Part shown: in pieces, positions 46,855 to 59,229 of the stretch
Layout: the number at the start of each line of letters is the position of its first letter
How positions within the stretch are numbered: the first letter of the stretch is position 1
From: Lampris incognitus
Lineage: Eukaryota > Chordata > Actinopteri > Lampriformes > Lampridae
Assembly: GCF_029633865.1 (NCBI RefSeq)
Contig: NC_079223.1
Location: forward strand, 39,362,706-39,426,705
Direction of reading: 5' to 3'
DNA: 64,000 bases
Made by a program: the position numbers and the translations under genes
Notes under the pieces: generated by a model
Database searches by the model: none
What the model saw: the letters and a program-made list of their open reading frames with translations, nothing else
What the model was told of the DNA's origin: nothing

Positions 46855-48110
46855 TACACCGATCAGCCAAAACATTAAAACCACTGACAGGTAAGTGAAT
46901 AAGTCGAGTCAATTTTATTTGTATAGCCCAATATCACAAATTTGCTTCAAGAGGCTTTACAGCAACACAACATCCTGTCCTTAGACCTTTGCATTGAATG
47001 ACATTGATTATCTCATTACAGTGATACCTGTCAAGGGGTGGGATATATTAGGCAGCAAGTGAACAGTCGGTTCTTGAAGTTGATGTGTTGGAAGCAGGAT
47101 AAATGGGCAAGCGCAAGGATCTGAGCGGCTTTTAGACGACTGGGTCAGAGCATCTCCAAAACGGCAGGTCTTGTGGGGTGTTCCCGGTATGTAGTGGTCA
47201 GTACCTACCAAAAGAGGTCAAATGAAGGACAACCGGTGAACCGGCGACAGGGTCATGGGTGCCCAAGGTTCACTGATGCCTGTGGGGAGCGAAGGCTAGC
47301 CCACCTGGTCCGATCCCACAGAAGAGCTCCTGTAGCTCAAATTACTGAAAAAGTTGATGCTGGCTATGATAGACAGGTGTCAGAACTCAGTGCATCACAG
47401 CTTGCTGCGTAGCCACAGACCGGTCAGTGCCTATGATGACCACTGTCCACCGCCGAAAGTGCCTACAATGGGTATATGAGCGCCAGAACTGGGCCAAGGA
47501 GCAATGGAAGAAGGTCGCCTGAGCTAATAAATTGTGTTGGCCGGGTGCGGGTGCATCGTTTACCTGGGGAAGAGATGGCACCAGGATGCACTATGGGAAG
47601 AAGGCAAGCCGGTGGAGCAGTGTGATGCTCTCGGCCATGTTCTGCTGGGAAACCTTGGGTCCTGGCATTCATGTGGATGTTACTTTGACGTGTACCACCT
47701 ACCTAAACATCGTCGCAGACCAAGTACACCCCTTCATGGCAACGGTATTCCCTGATGACAGGGGCCTCTTTCAGCGGGGTAATGCACCCTGTCACACCAC
47801 ACACATGGTTCAGGAATGATTTGAGGAACATGACAAAGAATTTGAGGTATTGCCTTGTCCTTCAAATTCCCCAGATCTCAAACCGATCGAGCATCTGTGG
47901 GATGTGCTGGAAAAACAAGTCTGATCCATGGAGGCCCCACCTCTCAACTTACAGGACTTAAGGGATCTGCTGCTAATGTCTTGGTGGCAGATACCAGAGG
48001 ACACCTTCAGACATCAGATGGAGTCCATGCCTCGATGGGTCAGAGCTGTTTTGGCACCATGAGGGGGACCTACACAATAGTAGGTTTTAATGTTTTGGCT
48101 GATCGGTGTA
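46855..48110 (+). mobile_element. Inactive Tc1-type DNA transposon
   Basis: Terminal inverted repeats of about 28 bp (TACACCGATCAGCCAAAACA... at 46855 and its reverse complement ending at 48110), with TA at both ends as expected for Tc1/mariner. Transposase pieces in several frames: a start 'MGKRKDLSGF' at 47104, then 'GQPVNRRQGHGCPRFTDACG' (47232-), 'SVMLSAMFCWETLGPGIHVD' (47610s) and 'NSPDLKPIEHLWDVL' (near 47870-47910), the last being the C-terminal part of the DDE catalytic core. Stops and frame changes inactivate it. It lies antisense in a sorbs1 intron. Confidence 0.93.
46901..46994 (+). mobile_element. 94-bp repeat nested inside the Tc1 copy
   Basis: 'GAGTCAATTTTATTTGTATA' and 'GAGGCTTTACAGCAACAC' belong to a common fish repeat and break the Tc1 5' region. 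TGAAT at 46896-46900 and 46995-46999 flanks it as a probable target duplication. Confidence 0.75.
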
Positions 48111-48930
48111 TGTCAAAACAAAGGAGTTTCCTTTTCCCCATTGCTAATATGTTGTCGATCAAACTAAATGGTCCCTAATGTATAATAGTTTAAGGGTAGA
48201 CTCTGTACACCAGGCCAGAAGCCAGCTGCTGTTCTAGTTTCTTGTAGTGTGCCTCGTTATTGTCACTGCAGAATGTACAAACTCAGAAAACATAACTGAG
48301 TGAATCTGGGCATCGCATGTTCTGCTCAAGGATCTTGGATCGCTGTCGTCCATTCCAGAAATACTGTCCATGAGGAATAAAATAGCTGTAAAGTGGACTA
48401 CGTCTACCTCATGAAACTGTTGCGGCACACCTGTGGAGATGCTACAGACTGAAACTAGACCCCCTGCAGCCCGACTGGAGGGCCGCGAACCTAATGCCGG
48501 CAGTTAAAATCTAGTACAGTCATGTAGGCAGCCAACCCACACAGGAAGACTCTACACATGTCGTTAATGATCAATGACACAGACAGCAACAGTTACAGAT
48601 TGAATGATAAATACACACACACACACAAAAAAAAATCGAAATTAAAACATCAACTATTGGAAATGCCGATGTGCAAAGAGCTGCCTTTTTTATCAGAGGG
48701 GAAAATATTTGAAACAGCCAGATAAACGTGGCTGATGGTGAAAGCCTGGTCCCCAAATTAAATCAAATGTAAATAAAATCACACAAATTGTCATCATGAC
48801 AATTTTTTTCCATTATTTTCAAGTCGTAACTATACCAAATCCACGTTTATTGATGTTAACATCCTCGGCTGATGAAGTAAAGGATATCGCATGCCAAATC
48901 CATCCTGGAATACAGCCTGCTTATGTAAAT
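48111..48930 (-). other. sorbs1: Intron sequence
   Basis: No feature recognised. Confidence 0.5.
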
Positions 48931-49160
48931 TAGAGAGTGAGAGAGCGAGAGAGAGAGAGCAAAAGAGAGAGAGAGGAGAGAGAGGGACAGAGAGCGTGCA
49001 CGAGAGAGAGTGAGAGAGTGCGAGTGAAAGAGAGGGAGAGAGCACGAGAGAGAGGGAAAGAGCGTGAGAGAGAGCAAAAGAGAGAGAGTGCGAGTGAAAG
49101 AGAGAGAGGAGAGAGAGGGAGAGAGCACGAGAGAGAGAGGGAGAGCGAGCGAGAGAGAGA

Positions 49161-49194
<34 letters not shown>
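48931..49194. repeat. Long GA-rich polypurine tract ending in (CA)n
   Basis: About 230 bp of interrupted GA/GC repeats on the plus strand (polypyrimidine on the sense strand of sorbs1), followed by about 15 CA units. The ORFs across it are artefacts of the repeat. Confidence 0.95.
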
Positions 49195-49195
<1 letters not shown>

Positions 49196-49430
49196 TTGGA
49201 CATACATACATTATTCTGAGCTGCATCAATTGAGCATGAAGGCGCAACAGCAAGACCACCAGAAGAGAAGCTGAGAAACATTTCCCATCAGCCCTACTGG
49301 GCCTCCTATTGTTCACAACCGAGTGGACTGATTTAAGAGACGTCCCCATTTATCTGTCAAGAAAGGGTCTGATTGAGTCAAGACCCCAAATGCAAACACA
49401 CAAAGGCACTTGAGCAGTCCATGAATTCAT

Positions 49431-49458
49431 ACACACACACACACACACACACACACAA
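49431..49458. repeat. (CA)n microsatellite
   Basis: CA run of about 28 bp. Confidence 0.9.
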
Positions 49459-49566
49459 TACACAGATGAACGTGCACACACACAAAAGTAGTTCCGGCGC
49501 TGACAGCTGTTGACAGTTGGCCATTAGATGCATGGATATGTGCAAGGCCGCTGCCGTTTTACTTAC

Positions 49567-49621
49567 CTGCGAGTTTCATGCATGTGTCACAGCATTTATA
49601 CTGGATGTGAGTAACCGTCAT
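49567..49621 (-). CDS. sorbs1: Tentative sorbs1 first coding exon
   Basis: ATG at 49621-49619 with A at -3, 18 codons (MTVTHIQYKCCDTCMKLA) and one base up to a perfect donor GCAG|GTAAGT. The phase (1) is exactly that required by the 46087 exon. No similarity to the mammalian start (MSSECDGGSK) is visible, so this rests on the donor and phase only. Other candidates: a donor at 51232 region (GCTG|GTATGTAAG) or the internal Met in the 46010 exon. Confidence 0.35.
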
Positions 49622-52600
49622 TTGCGAGATGCAAATGGACACAAAACAGATGCTTGCAAAGTCATCTCTTAATGTTTGTGGAAAGACAGGACACGAATGC
49701 AAGTGGGGACAATCCCACCAGCAGAACAGGCAATCTCCCAAAATAGGCCTAAATGGATGAGTGAAAATGGAGGGGTTCCAGACATCTCCCGTGGGGATGC
49801 TTGGACCTTTAAAGCTTCTTCCATTCTTGGAGCTGCGCTGTCACTGACCGTAAGATTCCTGTGTGTTTTCTATCTCTTTTTACCCAATAAAACAGACCCG
49901 CTCCCTGACCCCCCCCCTGCATCACTGACAAGCAATAAATCCATGATGTCATCTCACTTCCAAAACCATAGGCAGACGCACAGCGTCTGCTCATTTAAAA
50001 CACTCCTGTCGAGCACTTAAGAGAGATAGCGACTGGTGCATTCCCCGAGTTCCAGTTCATCATTTTCTTCTTTAAAAAAACAAACAAAAACAGGTGATAG
50101 TTGGTTTACAAAGAGACGGGAGGCGGAGATCTTGTCTTTTTCGTTGCACAACATTAAATAAATCGCGGAAATGTGACGGCTTCCAGTGTACAATATGTTG
50201 CATAAACACACGAGAGCAGAAATCACACCAGGCCTTTTAAGGAAGAGGCGTCTCAGAACAGAGCGGGGCAGAGACCCTCCGCAAGCCTGACCGGCGGAAC
50301 GGAGACGAGACCGGCGCTGGGGGAAGAGTGGGAAGCGAGCGGTATTCAAGTTGAGATCGACCCAGGAATAACACCAGACATTATCAGCTAATCCCGTGTA
50401 TTTAATGTCATTTAGCTAAATGCACATTCCATCTCCTGCAAGCTGGTGAGATGCCAGACCTCCTCCACTACACAAATAAGGCAAGAAAAAAAATGTTAAC
50501 AAGAAAAAAGGTCCCACAAGTATTGTGTTTATCTTATTTTGGCAACGTTTGATTGAAACGAGGTCATTATTTAGTCCTCAGCTCATTAGGCCACACAGCA
50601 TCGGCACACAAGCCATCAGTTCCACATTAATAGTCGATCTGCACAGGGCAAATGCCGAGTTCAGTCCCCCACTGAAGGAACGAGTGCCAAAATAAAAACC
50701 GGCAACCAACTGCTGGTAAATATGTCAACGGTGCTTTCATTCTATGACCAGAAGACGGTGACCTCACGCCATCCTCTCCAGAGCCACGCCATGTCACACA
50801 AACTCATTCGCGAGAGCTTCCCGAGAACTGCCATTCCCAACCGCTGGCATCTGAGGTGCTGCTCGTCACAAACTTTGTCAAACAGAGTGCAAAGCAAACT
50901 GCAGGACAATGCAAATGCCCTCGGCTCCCCCCGTCCGCTTCTGGAAATGCAACGATTACGCAACGGCATTTGTACGCACCGAGGTGTCCACGATTCATCC
51001 CGGAGGGTTCACATGTGGAAAACCCATGTTCAGCATGTGCCACGCCGGGTACCACTAGCCTGTGTGTACTTTCAGCCTACGCCAGAAGATAAGAGGACAG
51101 CATGAAAACAGGTGCACAAACTCCTCCGTTACAGAATGCCCTGGTTGGGTATGACCAGCACGCCATTCTAAAGCAAGTTATTACCAAAAGGCTACGGATG
51201 CCCAAAACCACTACAGCGAAGCTGGAGACATACCGTACTTACATACCAGCAACTCTGCACGGCGAGTCTTGACGGGGAGGCTCTGTCACACCGCCCAGAC
51301 GCTTTAAGTCCCGACTCTTTATCTCTCCCGGCTGAGCCCTCTGAGGCTGAGCGCTCAGGGTGAAATGGCTTGTCTTCTGCTCCCTCTTTGCTTTAGGTGT
51401 CCAGATCTAACCTTGACCCCCCCCCTCAGCTATACGGGGGGGGGGGGTCTGTTTGTTTTCGACAAAAATGCGTGCCCAGATGGACCTGTCGTCACATGCC
51501 ACCTGGGAATGCGGCACCCACTCAATGGCAGACTGACACATTATTTAAAAAAAAGAAAGAAAGAAAGAAAGAAAACAAAAACATTCTGTCCCAGTGGCAC
51601 AGCACATGGCACTTTGACAACTCCCATATCAGAGACAAGGCCGTTCGAGGGTGCTCGGAATGAGCTACCGAGCAACCCCATGGTTATTTAAGGTTGACTT
51701 CCAAGAATGGCACAATAAGCTACCAGACTGATAATCATTCATACCTGGTATGGGTGAATAGGTTGTAAAGACATCCGACAATATCTGAAAGAGCAATTTT
51801 AAATGACACAGCACATTGTCTATGAGGACGGATAACCGATACGAGGGGCTTATTATAGCCGGGGAACAGTAACATTCTCCACAAGCTGTAATAGATATTT
51901 AAGTGTCAGAAAAAGAAAAAAAAACAGAGGTGGAAAACACCATAATGTGTTTCACACAAGGGTGTCTGTGTTTTAGTCAGAGGCGCCCTTATAACTGAGC
52001 GAGCCACGTTAACACAAAGAGCTCTCATGGCGTGCCCTGGTGTACTATGGACGGAGAGAAAGGGCCGTTACATAATGCCGTTTGACTTTTGCTTTGTCAA
52101 CAAATGGCAGAGAAGAGAGAAGCTATCCAGTGCTCACTGTGGATCTCACCAAATAGCTCCAAACATGGCTTGAAAGGGCTGCTCCAAAGCAGCAGCTTAT
52201 CCCCCCCCCCTAATTGAGAAGAACCCCCCCCCCGCCCCCAACACACACACACACACCCAGCAGCACCACCTCATCTCGTCCAAAAACAGCTACCATGCTG
52301 GACACCAGCCTGGGATTCTACACATTCCTCCACACAGCTGTTTGAAGCTCATTTTAAACAACTGCAACATAAAAGGAAATGTATGTAACTTTCACATTAC
52401 AGCCATGATAAACTTGATAATAATCCAGATAAAACGCAAGGTTAACACACACAAAAAAAAACAACCCCACAACTGTGAGCTTGATTCAACATCAACACGA
52501 CAACAATTCCTCCTCGGCGTGGACCTCTTTGAATTCCCCTTTAACGCTGGCGACGCACCGAACACGGCGTGGCTATCTAGGAGGAGGAAAACAAAGCCAT

Positions 52601-53310
52601 TTATCACGTCAGCTGACAACATAATTTGTTCTTTAGAGCTCGGACGGCCTGGCTGCTCCCCAGCTCGCGCGTCCTTGTGAAAGCCTGACAGTTATTGGAG
52701 GCGATCATGCCCAGAATCCCCATGACGGGAAACACAGAGGGCCCGGCTGGCACACGGGACGCTTCTGGAGAGGGTGCTGCTGTACCACACTGATGCACCC
52801 TCAACGTTATGGATCCAGTCTGGACATCATCAGAGAGTATCGTGTTTCTGTAATGTCACATATTTCTAAGTAAAACAGGATAATAGGGCAGGACAAAACA
52901 TGGAGAAGGATGCGATTGGATTGTGCACAATGTTTTATCATATTATTTGTTGGAACGTTGCTTGCCTGCCTGCTCCGACTTGGACTCGGACTGTTTTAGA
53001 GGAAGTGAAGTTGATTAGATTTCGATGTAAAATAAGTTAAAACATGATTTTTTTTGCCATAAATTGTTGAATAGGGGTAAAATATGACCTTGGAAAGGAG
53101 CTAAAGAAGTTTAAAAAAAAGAAAGGTACAAAAGGCAGATTTCATTTCACATTGTCTATAATCTTATAATCAAGACCAACCAAGGCATGACCAACTCTTT
53201 AGCATGCCGAGTCTGAGTGAAGTACAAGACCAAAGTCCAACTCAAGACCAGTTGGGCTAAAACGTATGTAAAAACCTACATCAGAACAGTGCAAAGCCAA
53301 ATTAAACACC
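49622..53310 (-). other. sorbs1: Long 5' intron sequence
   Basis: Mostly unique-looking, with an AAAG run at 51551-51576, G/C runs near 51437 and 52200, and no exon that I can support. Confidence 0.45.
51551..51576. repeat. (AAAG)n microsatellite
   Basis: GAAA units, about six. Confidence 0.85.
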
Positions 53311-53405
53311 ATGACTGCCGCCCAATGACTGCTGGGATAGGCTCCAGTATCCCCGCGACCCCAATTGGGATAAGCGGTTTGGCTAATGGATGGATGGAAT
53401 GGATG
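53310..53405 (+). repeat. SINE/LINE 3'-tail fragment
   Basis: 'GACTGCTGGGATAGGCTCCA', 'CCCCGCGACCCC' and 'GGATAAGCGGTTTGGCTAAT' then GGAT units. A more diverged partner is at 54300-54360 ('GGCTCCAGCATCCCC', 'AGGATAAGCAGTTCG'). Confidence 0.75.
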
Positions 53406-53510
53406 GACTGTAACTAAAGTAGTCTATCATCACAGTAAAATATGTCACTACACTGAAATATTCATTTGGACTTTTTTCTTCTTCTGCCAAGTGAGGAATT
53501 TCAGAGACAT

Positions 53511-53572
53511 AATAGTAACAACAATAATAATAATAATGATAATAATAATAATAATGGTAATAATAATAATAA
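53511..53572. repeat. (AAT)n microsatellite
   Basis: AAT triplets with GAT and GGT interruptions. Confidence 0.92.
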
Positions 53573-56500
53573 TTCAAGGAAGCAAAAGAACAATTGAAAA
53601 TCAGCGCAAAGTCATTCAAGGCTTGCAGTTTGGGAATGCAAGTCTCAGCATAAAGCTGGAGGAAGAGATCAGTGAAAACGAAGATTTGAGAAACAAGTTG
53701 TTTATCTTGTTACTTTCTTCTAGGTAGGCTTCATAGACAGGCCATTTACGTAGAACTGTTTTGCTAATGTCTTGTAATTTTCAGTGCAGGAATGACGCCA
53801 CATGCTATCTGTGTAACCTAATGATGTAATAAACACATTCCAACACTCATTTGAGAAAATGCATTTATGTAAATAAAACATGACTTAATTTCTTGTGCAA
53901 AGATGCATTTGTAACCCCCAGTGATTTGCGCAAGACAGTGGGGCTGTTAACTACATGGCGTTAACGCCAACGTAGTTCCCAGTTCTCACCAGTAGAGTGC
54001 GCATACCCGCTGCATGTCGCTCTATGCAGACGACTGCCGCAGAATTAACCCTGTGGTGAAACGTTTATTAAGCTTATAACTTTCTCTAAACTTCATGAAA
54101 AAAAGTGCTATATTTTGGATTTTGCACCAAGGCGACTCCTACTCTTGAGAACCAAAGTTTGACCGGCGAGCGTCATCGCTTTCTTTATATTTTACCAAAG
54201 CAAAGCGCCGGTGAGTTTAACACTGAGTCACGTTGATAATAGCTTAGCTTATTATGCTAGCTAATGTCACTCTGGCTATGTGCAACATTATGCATCTTTG
54301 GCTCCAGCATCCCCAAGACTCTGAGAGCAGGATAAGCAGTTCGATAATGGATGCATGGATAAGAAGACGTTTAATTAGACTGCATTTTACTGATTTCATC
54401 AGGGGAAGTTATATGTTCATTAAAAAGTAGATTAAAATTTAACTCATTATTTAACTTATAATAAAACTTGACCACTTTTGCAAAATTATCACGAGACCCA
54501 GTCAAGTCAGGGTCACTACACTGTGAAATCCAAGACAAGACTGAGACCTTCAGAATGTGGATTTGAGACTGGACTCAAAACCCGAGTCCATATCTGAGTC
54601 CTACAACTCTCCGGGATAGAATCTGACTGCTAGGTGTTCACAGCCAGCCTAATAGGAATGTCACAGAGCTGACAGTTTACCAAGGGTGATTCAGCACCAC
54701 AGCAAGGGATCTAGGCTCCCCTCCAGGAACAAGAACGCCAGCTAGAACCACAGGCACCGTCTGAAAATAAACAACGCATCGAGTATTCAAGAGCCCTTTT
54801 AGGATCTTCTCAGGGGGGTTTTAGAGAGCTTTTGTTTATAGGCTATGAAGGTCCAGCAAACAGGCTCAAAAATAAATAATACTGACGAGCACAGAGGGAG
54901 GAGCAGGCAAGATTTATCTGACAAAAGACAATGAAAACAACAACAACAACAAGAAGAATATCAGACACATTTTATTTTGGAAAAATGAAATAGGAGAAAC
55001 ACAAACCCCATCCAATGTTATCGTCAGATAACAAGCTCAGCTGTCCACCGCAGATTCCTATTGGCTTGGATAATAGGGCCCTCTGCATGCTATGTGAGCT
55101 ATGATGACAATTCAAATCATTGTCTGGGGGAGTGTTGAAAGTGTTTCCTCATTTCTGAGGGATGTTTTGACTCAGATGCCGAGTGGAGGCTTTGAGCGTG
55201 TTCCTTAATATAGCTCTCTGAGCGCTTATGTGACGGGTCCACTTGATAATTTAGTCAAAGGATGTGGCAGCTAATCATGGATATAAACAGCAATGTGATA
55301 ATCCATCAATTTCAAGTGCTATGAAGCTATCCTCGTGTGAAACCAGTGTGCAGTAGGACGCCACGCCGGCCTCCATCCTGTCTATTTTGGGAACATCAGG
55401 CCTGTCTGACTTATTCCATTACAGCCTGACTCAAGCCCAAGAGGCAGCTTCATCACTGCAGCTTGGCTTGCCAGTGGACAGCCGGCAAAGATGACATTTT
55501 CAATGGAAAGTTTTTATATCAGTGATCGGTTTTAACTTTTAATGTGAGAAAACCCCAAAGACGGCATAATAAAACACACAGCAAATTGTTTTTCCATTTG
55601 TAAATTATCATTATTGTGTTTTTATACCTTTACCCGTAATCGTTCTCAAATGTCTCAAGCACTGTGAGGGAGTGGTCTAGTCCTCATTAATATTCATGAG
55701 CTGGCCTTTGAGTGACAAGTGCAAGCAAGGGTTGGCAGTATGGGGGGAGCAGTTTCATATTATGAGGATGTGATCTGATTAGCTGTATGTAAATGGGCGT
55801 GTCTGATGACAACATGAGTATCAGAAAAAAGAGATAGAGGCTGAACTAGGGGGAGCGCTATTAAAATGAAAAACAAAATAAATGTTTATACTTTTTTTCC
55901 TAGTCGAGAGGCGCGAATTACATGATGATTAAAGTAATAACTTATTTTAGAAAATATTATTAGTGTATCAGTTTTGGTCCCTCTTTAAAAAAAATCACTA
56001 ATATTTATTATCTACTTATAAAAAGGATTGCTCAATATTGTCACTGGGTAGCGCTAGTGTTATTTGTACAGGGTTGAATAAGGCCACTGGAGTGAAGACC
56101 TGTTGAAAGATGTGCCAACAAGTGCCTCGTTCTTCAGGTTTTCCCCATCAGCCGACACCAAATCCATCACCAAAGCACAAATTGTCTTTTCACTGTCTTG
56201 TTTACATGAGCCCATGATTGGGGAGGGGGGGGGTTCTTTGTGCCACAGACCTTGAAAAGCCAAACGCGTAACACTTCAAGCAGCACCATCCACTCTGAAC
56301 CAATGGCGGCAGATGGAGAAAACGAGGAAGAGGGGCCTGTTGCTAGGCAACCTGTTGTAACATTAACAAGGAGTGAAAACAGAAACCTGGTGTCTGGCTG
56401 AAATATCCGGTCTGCCTCAAGCCCATTCGTAAAAACAGCGCTCTCTGATCAGATGCTTTGATAGACAGTGGGAGTACACGTCATACAAATACAACTGCGC

Positions 56501-58350
56501 TTACCACAGTCATGGTTTAACTTGGAACTGCTAACATCACTTAGATAAACATGACCAAAACAAGAAAACAATTAATCATGCTATTATTGTCGGGTTTGAG
56601 TTTCTATCGTATTTAAAGACGTAAGCGTTTTATAACTACAGCAAGCTGCCCTCAAGATTTCACCGAAAACTTACGAGGATGCAGGTTGTACTATTATAAA
56701 AGGCATCAGACCTCTCGTCTCAGACAGCGCAACAGGAAAAACATATAGCCGTTTTTGCTGAAGGCATATAATGGCTTATGATGATGCTGTAACTAATCCC
56801 TTGTTCAACCTTTTACAGGAGGAGTTATCTTACATTCTGTTAGATGATTGGCATCATCACCAAATTCACACCGTGGTAGTCCATAACGCCAATATCGTCC
56901 AGCTATCTGAAGCCCGGCTGGCTTTGGTAAATCCTTGAAGTTCAGTTTTGAGATTCACATCTCCTCGTGTTGATCCGCTCAGATCCAAGGGATCTCTGTA
57001 ACACGATTCTGAACAAGCTTTATAAAATATTAACAACTCTGCTTGGTCAAGCCCCGAAAGGATCACTCTTTCTTCATGGCCAAAAGACTGGAACATGACA
57101 CAATCGGTCTTTTTGAGACGGTAAGAACTGGACAAAAACCTCATAAAAGCTAACCTCGAATTCCCTGTAGTGCTTAAATAATCTATTGCACCGCCCGGCT
57201 TCACGAGAGAAGTATTGAAGGGACCTTTCTGTTGGCAGCAAGGATATTTTGCACAACTCTTGGAACATACCAAAACTTAAATTGAAACAAAAAGTGATTA
57301 ATATTTGAATAAGTACATTATTACCCCCACCACCACCATGAATTTCATACCTTCATGTGTGTGTTTTGGATTTTATTTTCACTGGAAAGGGTACTTTACA
57401 TGGATCTCAGAAAGAAAGTCTCTGTCTAATTTTATTTTGAAATGCTTTCCCCCCTCCCACACAACAAATTGTGCACAAACAGTAAAGAGGCAAATTCCTC
57501 TTGGAGTGGCTGCAAGAATGAACCAATAACCCGAGGTTGACCCTGTGGGTATAGCATACATGACTGATATGCCCGTTTCATTTACACATGCAAACACGAC
57601 CACTTCTGTGTAAACATTTACCGCTCGTAATCCCGCGCGGTGTTTAAACCAGGCTTGACTCACCCTGCTAGAGTTGTCAGTCTCCAGTCTGCTGGACCTG
57701 AAAAACTTGCCATCCAGTGGCCCCTGACACAACACAGCGTATATGGAAGTTTTTCAGGCACCTAAATCAAGAGGGCTGTCTGTCGTCTCTCTTGTGTTCA
57801 TGCAGCACAGGCAAACAATGTGAGGCTTGCTGAAAGAGGCATGCAATCCTTTTACAAGAAGAGAGCCAACACATGAACCTGCACAGTGTGTAAACACTGT
57901 CCTAATGCAACAAGCCTCTATATACCATGGTCCTCAGGATCATGCGATAACAAAGCGTGCTAGTGCTATACCTAATGTTTTGCTGTGTATAACAGAACTG
58001 GACAGATTTATTCCACTGAACGCCACAGTAAAGTTACACAACTACCTGACAGAACTTATATTGTCTAATCTTACATGTAACAGCAGAAGGGTAAAGATCT
58101 ACTTTCTTTTTAAAAGAGCCCAATGATTCCCAGATTTAGAATAATAAAACAGGGCATCCCAAATATGAACTACCTATCTGATAATATGGTCCAGTAGTCA
58201 GAAGATTCTGCGTCTATGCCACTCCTTCAAAATCCATTTTAATGTAATACAAGGACCTGATTTGACTTTATTGTGATAAATGATATAATCAATAACAGTA
58301 AACATGTTTAGAACAGGAAGACAGAATGTTCTAGTACATACAGCTAAGAG
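53573..58350 (-). other. sorbs1: Long 5' intron sequence
   Basis: About 4.8 kb with a tail scrap near 54300 and no other repeat that I recognise, unusually clean compared with the rest of the window. No exon supported; a CAGG|GTGAGT donor near 57667 on the minus strand might mark a non-coding exon. Confidence 0.45.
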
Positions 58351-58357
58351 TTGGGTC

Positions 58358-58368
58358 AGTGTGTGTGT

Positions 58369-58412
<44 letters not shown>
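58358..58412. repeat. (GT)n microsatellite
   Basis: GT run ending in GCGC. Confidence 0.93.
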
Positions 58413-58415
<3 letters not shown>

Positions 58416-59229
58416 AAAGACCACCCTTGCCTCTCCTGTGAGGCCGTTCCTGTCAGCTGCTGGCAAATATTGAGTCTTTGACAGACTCGTTTGTGGAACT
58501 ACGGGAACCTGAAGGTTGACCTTGATATTCACTGTATCAACAACTACAGAAACAATTTACCAATCTAATCTAAGTAACAGAAGGGGTTCGTCAGTCATGG
58601 CCATAATATGACACGATTCCCCAAGATTTGGTTCATTTATTTAAGTCAGAAACAGAGCAAAATCCTGCTATGTCGCCATTTGGCTGATATAGAAATTCAT
58701 GTCCATATTACGTGACCTTTATGCATAATGCAGTGTTGAGAACTCAATGAGATGTCAAACACAGGCGTCTACTATCAACATGGATTTCACTCAGTCTCAC
58801 AGTTTATTTAGCTTGAAAATCAGCTAGCTAGATATATATGACATAGATTACAGTTTGCCTATACCACAACAGAGGCCAATCCGAGGAACCATTGCACACA
58901 ATGTTATCAAGCCACATAACATATCAGTGCCACTGGGTCCACGCTGCTGACAGCACGGGCTCCATGGACGCAGGCAGTGTGTGGCCTGCGGTAGAAGCGG
59001 GTCTGCCGCACAACTGGACGCAAGGTACCACACTCAAAAATCCTCCTGGCTGGTACGCTAAGGTCGGCTGGTATTCAGTCCGCAACACCTTCAAACAAGA
59101 CCGGGCGGTGTGGGACCGCTTGTCGTTGGATCGTCAGTACGTGGGATTTGCGCATCCGCAGTCGGGAGGAACCGGATTCCGCAACTTTGACATGTGTGTG
59201 TTCGTCCAGGGCATTTCTCCATCGACTGG
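58413..59229 (-). other. Sequence between GT repeat and CpG-rich region
   Basis: No supported gene. Plus-strand ORF at 58892-59236 has no recognised homology. Confidence 0.4.

Noticed and set aside
48830-49349. Three long overlapping Ser/Leu or Arg/Glu-rich ORFs
   Set aside because: They are translations of the GA-rich microsatellite in different frames.
50017-50349. Minus-strand ORF with 'EENDELELGECTSR', resembling the RT-loop of SORBS SH3-3
   Set aside because: The similarity is limited to about eight residues, there is no SH3 core before or after, the real SH3-3 is at 9024-9123, and the phase would not fit a 5' position in sorbs1.
51232-51272. Possible exon with donor GCTG|GTATGT and 'LPVKTRRAELL' frame reminiscent of the SORBS1 N-terminus
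   Set aside because: A stop lies a few codons upstream, the acceptor has a poor pyrimidine tract, and the true counterpart of that segment was found at 46010-46087 with better phase and similarity.
57379-57735. 118-residue minus-strand ORF with a GTGAGT inside
   Set aside because: No recognisable protein; the inner donor might belong to a non-coding exon, but nothing else supports it.
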